Source: an uncultured Neomegalonema sp.
GTDB taxonomy: Bacteria > Pseudomonadota > Alphaproteobacteria > Rhodobacterales > Rhodobacteraceae
Assembly (NCBI GenBank): GCA_937944035.1
Contig: CALDZQ010000047.1
Location: 1-8,697 of the forward strand
Direction of reading: 5' to 3'
Length of the DNA: 8,697 nt
The notes beneath the pieces are model-generated. The model saw only the letters and a list, made by a program, of their open reading frames with translations, was not told the origin of the DNA and searched no databases. Numbering within the stretch: position 1 is the first letter of the stretch; each line of letters starts with the position of its first letter. Positions 6,050 through 8,697 of the stretch are shown here, one piece after another. The position numbers were made by a program, and so were the translations under genes.

Positions 6050-7153
6050 ATGTCGAACCGATCCCTTCTTGTCCTGCCCGGTGATGGTATCGGCCCGGAG
6101 GCTATGGCGCAGGTTCAGCGCGTCATAAAATGGTTCGGCGAGAAGCAGAGCGTCGGGTTTGACCTTGAGGAAGATCTTGTCGGCGGCGCGGCGATTGATG
6201 CGCATGGCACGCCTGTAACCGATGCGACCATGAGCAAGGCGATGGAAGTCGATGCCGTTCTGCTCGGCGCGGTGGGCGGTCCGAAATGGGATGACCTTGA
6301 TTTCGCGATTAAGCCGGAACGCGGATTGCTGCGCCTTCGCAAAGATATGGAACTGTTCGCCAACCTGCGCCCCGCCATGTGCTTTGACGCGCTGGCAGAT
6401 GCCTCCTCGTTGAAACGCGAGTTGGTCGCGGGTCTGGATATTATGATCGTGCGCGAGCTGACGGGCGGAACCTATTTCGGCGAGCCGCGCGGCATCACCG
6501 ACCTGCCGAATGGCGAGCGCCGGGGTGTGAACACGCAGGTCTATGACACGTATGAAATTATCCGCGTGGCCCGTGCCGCGTTTGAGTTGGCGCAGAAGCG
6601 CGGCGGCAAGCTGTGCTCGGTCGAGAAGGCCAATGTGATGGAATCCGGTGTGCTGTGGCGCGAGGAAGTGACCAAGCTTGCGCCGGAATATCCGGACGTT
6701 GAACTCAGCCATATGTACGCCGACAACTGCGCGATGCAGCTGGTCCGCGCGCCCAAGCAATTCGACGTGATTGTCACCGATAACCTGTTCGGCGACCTCT
6801 TGTCCGATTGTGCGGCGATGCTGACCGGATCACTGGGGATGCTGCCTTCCGCCTCGCTGGGCGCGGCCGATGAAACGGGCCGCCGTAAAGCGATGTACGA
6901 GCCGGTTCACGGCTCGGCCCCCGACATCAGCGGCAAAGGTCTTGCGAACCCGATTGCGATGACCCTGAGTTTTGCGATGGCTTTGCGCTACAGCTATGAC
7001 CTGCCTGAAGATGCGGATCGTTTGGAATCGGCAGTGCAGAACGTGCTGGCTAACGGCTATCGCACGGGTGACATCATGCAGCCCGGAATGAAGCAGGTCG
7101 GCACGGAAGAAATGGGCGACGCCATTCTTTCGGCGTTGAACGAAGGGGCGTAA
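6050..7153 (+). CDS. leuB: 3-isopropylmalate dehydrogenase
   Basis: LeuB oxidises and decarboxylates (2R,3S)-3-isopropylmalate to 4-methyl-2-oxopentanoate with NAD+, the third step of leucine synthesis in the cytoplasm. The 367 residues match the usual length. Family landmarks in order are LPGDGIGPE (9-17), [10 protein letters not shown] (71-80), [13 protein letters not shown] (135-147), VEKANVM (191-197), the YADN...[11 protein letters not shown] block (223-253), [12 protein letters not shown] (260-271) and [15 protein letters not shown] (283-297). By comparison with the Thermus enzyme, substrate and metal residues are Arg97, Arg107, Arg135, Tyr142, Lys193, Asp225, Asp249 and Asp253, all conserved. 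The start at 6050 has AAGGAG (6038-6043) 6 nt upstream. The leader holds a promoter-like element and a terminator-like hairpin. No other leu genes are in view. Confidence 0.98.
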   Translation: MSNRSLLVLPGDGIGPEAMAQVQRVIKWFGEKQSVGFDLEEDLVGGAAIDAHGTPVTDATMSKAMEVDAVLLGAVGGPKWDDLDFAIKPERGLLRLRKDMELFANLRPAMCFDALADASSLKRELVAGLDIMIVRELTGGTYFGEPRGITDLPNGERRGVNTQVYDTYEIIRVARAAFELAQKRGGKLCSVEKANVMESGVLWREEVTKLAPEYPDVELSHMYADNCAMQLVRAPKQFDVIVTDNLFGDLLSDCAAMLTGSLGMLPSASLGAADETGRRKAMYEPVHGSAPDISGKGLANPIAMTLSFAMALRYSYDLPEDADRLESAVQNVLANGYRTGDIMQPGMKQVGTEEMGDAILSALNEGA

Positions 7154-7159
7154 TCATAA

Positions 7160-7191
7160 AGCGGGAAGCCTGCGGCGGCCGGCTTCCCGCT
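7160..7191. terminator. Shared hairpin between convergent leuB and the acidic secreted-protein gene
   Basis: An 11-bp perfect inverted repeat, AGCGGGAAGCC (7160-7170) with GGCTTCCCGCT (7181-7191), has a 10-nt GC-rich loop. It fills the 45-bp gap between the leuB stop and the stop of the minus-strand gene at 7199. On the minus strand it is followed by TTTATGATTA, a weak T-rich tail. On the plus strand no T-run follows. It probably works as a bidirectional terminator, better in the minus direction. Confidence 0.7.
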
Positions 7192-7198
7192 GAACGTA

Positions 7199-7594
7199 TC
7201 AGTAAGTCGTGGTGGTCATAGCCGGGCCTTGGATTACGGTCCCGTCTTCCGTGGTGTAGATGGTGTCGTACATCACGCCTTCGACCATAGCTGCACCGTC
7301 CAGTTCAAGCGGCTGATCCTGGTCGATATAGATCAGTTCATCCGACTCTGCGGGCATCGAGTCGCCCTCAACATAGGCGATTTCGGTTTGCTCGTATGAA
7401 GGCTCGGCATCCGAAGCGATGTATTCGACGGACGAGCCGACAGGTTCAGCCTGAAATGACATTTGATCGTCAACAAAGGTGATTTCGGACTGAATATAGT
7501 CTGACGGGGCGTAGACCACTTCGTTTGCGAAAGCGGTTCCACTAAAGGCAACGACCGCAAGAGCGGCGAGGGAAGAGCGCAAGTTAATACGCAT
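7199..7594 (-). CDS. Small acidic, Tyr-rich secreted protein with five short internal repeats, unknown function
   Basis: A 131-residue protein with a Sec signal peptide: MRINLRSS, an Ala/Val/Phe core, then TAFA cut before Asn24. The mature part is rich in Asp/Glu and Tyr, nearly free of Lys/Arg, and has no cysteine. Five imperfect 8-residue units of the form E-[VIL]-x-[YF]-x-x-x-[DQ] occur: EVVYAPSD (25), EITFVDDQ (37), SVEYIASD (55), EIAYVEGD (71) and ELIYIDQD (86). They are separated by acidic or polar linkers, and the C-terminus is TTTTY. No family is recognised. A short amphipathic strand repeat, or a cation-binding acidic periplasmic protein, are guesses. The start at 7594 has GGAG 8 nt upstream and gives the signal peptide. 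It converges on leuB and diverges from lgt. Confidence 0.8.
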   Translation of the reverse strand: MRINLRSSLAALAVVAFSGTAFANEVVYAPSDYIQSEITFVDDQMSFQAEPVGSSVEYIASDAEPSYEQTEIAYVEGDSMPAESDELIYIDQDQPLELDGAAMVEGVMYDTIYTTEDGTVIQGPAMTTTTY

Positions 7595-7612
7595 ATCTAT
7601 GTCTCCGAAGAA

Positions 7613-7686
7613 GGACGCTTGTGCGCGTCCGGACGCAGTCCACCATGAACTGCGCAGAAATCTAAGCGATCAAATCATGGCGTAAA
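7613..7686 (-). promoter_or_regulatory. Candidate promoter and 5'-UTR hairpin of the acidic secreted-protein gene
   Basis: On the minus strand TTTACG (complement of 7681-7686), a 16-bp spacer and TAGATT (complement of 7659-7664) form a weak sigma70-like pair, 4 of 6 each. Transcripts starting near 7652 would have a 5' leader of about 58 nt. That leader contains GGACGC/GCGTCC repeats: a 6-bp stem with 6-nt loop (7613-7630) and an overlapping perfect 12-bp palindrome (7625-7636). The palindrome could instead be a DNA operator. Confidence 0.3.
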
Positions 7687-7714
7687 TTGGGCGCTCCGTT
7701 CGCGTCATGAATCC

Positions 7715-7762
7715 TTGACGCGGCGGGGCGGAAGCTTCACATCAAACGCCAGTTTACAGGGA
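7715..7762 (+). promoter_or_regulatory. -35-like element and ribosome site before lgt
   Basis: CTTGACG (7714-7720) matches a good -35 box, but the sequence 16-18 bp downstream (TCACATCA, 7737-7744) is a poor -10, so the promoter is only tentative. AGGGA (7758-7762), 9 nt before the ATG at 7772, is the ribosome site that decides the lgt start. The rest of the gap 7595-7771 shows nothing else beyond the minus-strand elements described separately. Confidence 0.3.
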
Positions 7763-7771
7763 TGAAATCCG

Positions 7772-8605
7772 ATGCTCGCAGCCGTCCTGCCCTTTCCGGT
7801 TATCGACCCGTTCGCGATCTCGTTCGGGGGCTTTGGCATTCGCTGGTATGCGCTGGCATATATTGTCGGGCTGATGCTGGGCTGGCGGTATGTGATGATG
7901 CTGACCGCGCGGCCTCAGCTCTGGCGCAACGATACGCCGCCCTTTGCGCCCGACAAAGCCGAAGGCTTGCTGTTCATGCTGACCTTCGGGGTGATTTTGG
8001 GCGGGCGGCTGGGGTTTGTGCTGTTCTACAATTTTGACTATTATCTCAGCAATCCGCTGGAGATTTTGAAAACGTGGAACGGCGGGATGTCCTTTCACGG
8101 CGGCTTCCTTGGTGTTGTGGTCGGGGCGCTGTTGTTTTGCCGCTGGACCCCTGCGCCAAAGCTGTCCACCGCCGATGTCATCGCCTGCGCGACGCCGTTC
8201 GGTTTGCTGTTCGGGCGGATTGCGAATTTCATCAACAGCGAGCTTTGGGGCAAGCCTTGGGACGGGCCTTGGGCGTTTGTATTCCCCACCGACCCCGCGC
8301 AAGTGCCGCGTCATCCAAGCCAGCTTTACGAGGCGGGGCTTGAGGGCTTGCTGCTGATGATCGTGCTGGCGCTGGTGGCGTGGCGGGGAGGCTTGCGCCG
8401 TCCGGGCCTCGCCACGGGTGTGTTCCTGATCGGATACGGCCTGTCGCGCACCATCGTTGAGTTTTTCCGTGAGCCGAATGAGGGGCTGGGCTGTGTTATC
8501 AAGCCGCTCGGTGAGTGCTTGCAGATGGGCCAGTTGTTGTCGCTGCCGATGATCCTCGTCGGGGCGATCCTGATATTTGCCGCCATGAGGCTCAAACCCG
8601 CATGA
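7772..8605 (+). CDS. lgt: Phosphatidylglycerol--prolipoprotein diacylglyceryl transferase
   Basis: Lgt moves diacylglycerol from phosphatidylglycerol to the lipobox cysteine of prelipoproteins in the inner membrane, the first step of lipoprotein maturation. The 277-residue protein has about seven hydrophobic segments. Diagnostic parts are RWYALAY with Tyr26, the MSFHGGFLG loop with His109, the Lgt signature GRIANFINSELWG (148-160) containing Arg149 and Asn152, RHPSQLYEA (180-188), and RTIVEFFREP (226-235) with Arg233. These correspond to the essential Tyr26, His103, Arg143 and Arg239 region of the E. coli enzyme. Ala151 replaces the commoner Gly in the signature, which the pattern allows. The start at 7772 follows AGGGA and gives the normal N-terminus. 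The TGA stop overlaps the ATG of the next gene (ATGA), so the two are co-translated. Confidence 0.98.
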   Translation: MLAAVLPFPVIDPFAISFGGFGIRWYALAYIVGLMLGWRYVMMLTARPQLWRNDTPPFAPDKAEGLLFMLTFGVILGGRLGFVLFYNFDYYLSNPLEILKTWNGGMSFHGGFLGVVVGALLFCRWTPAPKLSTADVIACATPFGLLFGRIANFINSELWGKPWDGPWAFVFPTDPAQVPRHPSQLYEAGLEGLLLMIVLALVAWRGGLRRPGLATGVFLIGYGLSRTIVEFFREPNEGLGCVIKPLGECLQMGQLLSLPMILVGAILIFAAMRLKPA

Positions 8606-8697
8606 CGCCTCTGGAAAGCATCATTCGCAGCCAGATAACCGCGAACGGGCCGATGAGCGTGGCCGAATACATGAGCCTGTGCCTCGGCCACCCGGAG
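8602..8697 (+). CDS. MidA/NDUFAF7-type class I SAM-dependent methyltransferase (start only, cut by window)
   Basis: Only the first 32 codons lie in the window. They read MTPLESIIRSQI, then GPMSVAEYM, then CLGHPE, which matches the characteristic N-terminus of the COG1565 family (GP-[IM]-S-x-A-[ED]-[YF]-M ... HPEYGYY). The mitochondrial relative NDUFAF7 methylates an arginine of a complex I subunit; the bacterial role is less clear. The SAM-binding domain itself is beyond the edge and was not seen. The ATG shares ATGA with the lgt stop, a 4-bp overlap. An lgt-methyltransferase pair is, to my knowledge, common in alphaproteobacteria, usually followed by a multicopper polyphenol oxidase (laccase-like) gene, which would be expected just to the right. 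Confidence 0.82.
   Translation, partial: MTPLESIIRSQITANGPMSVAEYMSLCLGHPE

Noticed and set aside
5957..6760. Minus-strand open frame of 267 codons opposite leuB
   Set aside because: leuB is complete and fully conserved on the plus strand; the antisense translation shows no family features.
7762..8037. Plus-strand frame starting 10 bp before lgt
   Set aside because: It is out of frame with lgt, shares its ribosome site region, and gives no recognisable protein.
8215..8253. Gly-to-Ala change in the Lgt signature as a possible inactivating change
   Set aside because: The Lgt signature accepts Ala at this position and all catalytic residues are present, so the enzyme should be normal.

Overview
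The window looks like chromosomal DNA of a GC-rich alphaproteobacterium, most likely of the Rhodobacterales type. This is a judgement from protein style and gene neighbourhood (lgt overlapping a MidA-type methyltransferase gene, CreA next to an isochorismatase-fold hydrolase); no search was run. There are no tRNA or rRNA genes, insertion sequences or CRISPR arrays. Every gene reads as intact except the two cut by the window edges.

Left half (1-4804): six genes all on the minus strand, closely packed. In transcription order they encode a rhomboid protease, a secreted CreA-family protein, an isochorismatase-fold cysteine hydrolase, a PLP-dependent lyase of the diaminopropionate ammonia-lyase type, an M24 metallopeptidase-fold enzyme, and an Asp/Glu racemase/maleate isomerase-fold enzyme that runs off the left edge. 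The last three are tightly coupled (8-bp overlap, then a 3-bp gap). They belong to the same three superfamilies as EutB, EutD and EutA of hydroxyectoine utilisation, but differ in sequence detail. The set is best read as an uncharacterised amino-acid or amino-acid-derivative catabolic module.

Middle (4805-5939): an AT-rich divergent intergenic region of about 270 bp. It is followed on the plus strand by a secreted protein of unknown function with a long Tyr-Gln-x-Pro repeat region and a C-terminal domain carrying two cysteines.

Right half (5940-8697): leuB (3-isopropylmalate dehydrogenase) on the plus strand. A promoter-like sequence and overlapping, mutually exclusive hairpins before it resemble an attenuator. 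A convergent small gene for an acidic, Tyr-rich secreted protein faces leuB across a shared hairpin. Then comes lgt (lipoprotein diacylglyceryl transferase), whose stop overlaps the start of a MidA/NDUFAF7-type methyltransferase gene cut by the right edge.

leuB, lgt and the midA start are housekeeping. The parts worth a second look are the PLP lyase/M24/racemase trio, the two repeat-containing secreted proteins that flank leuB, and the leuB leader.
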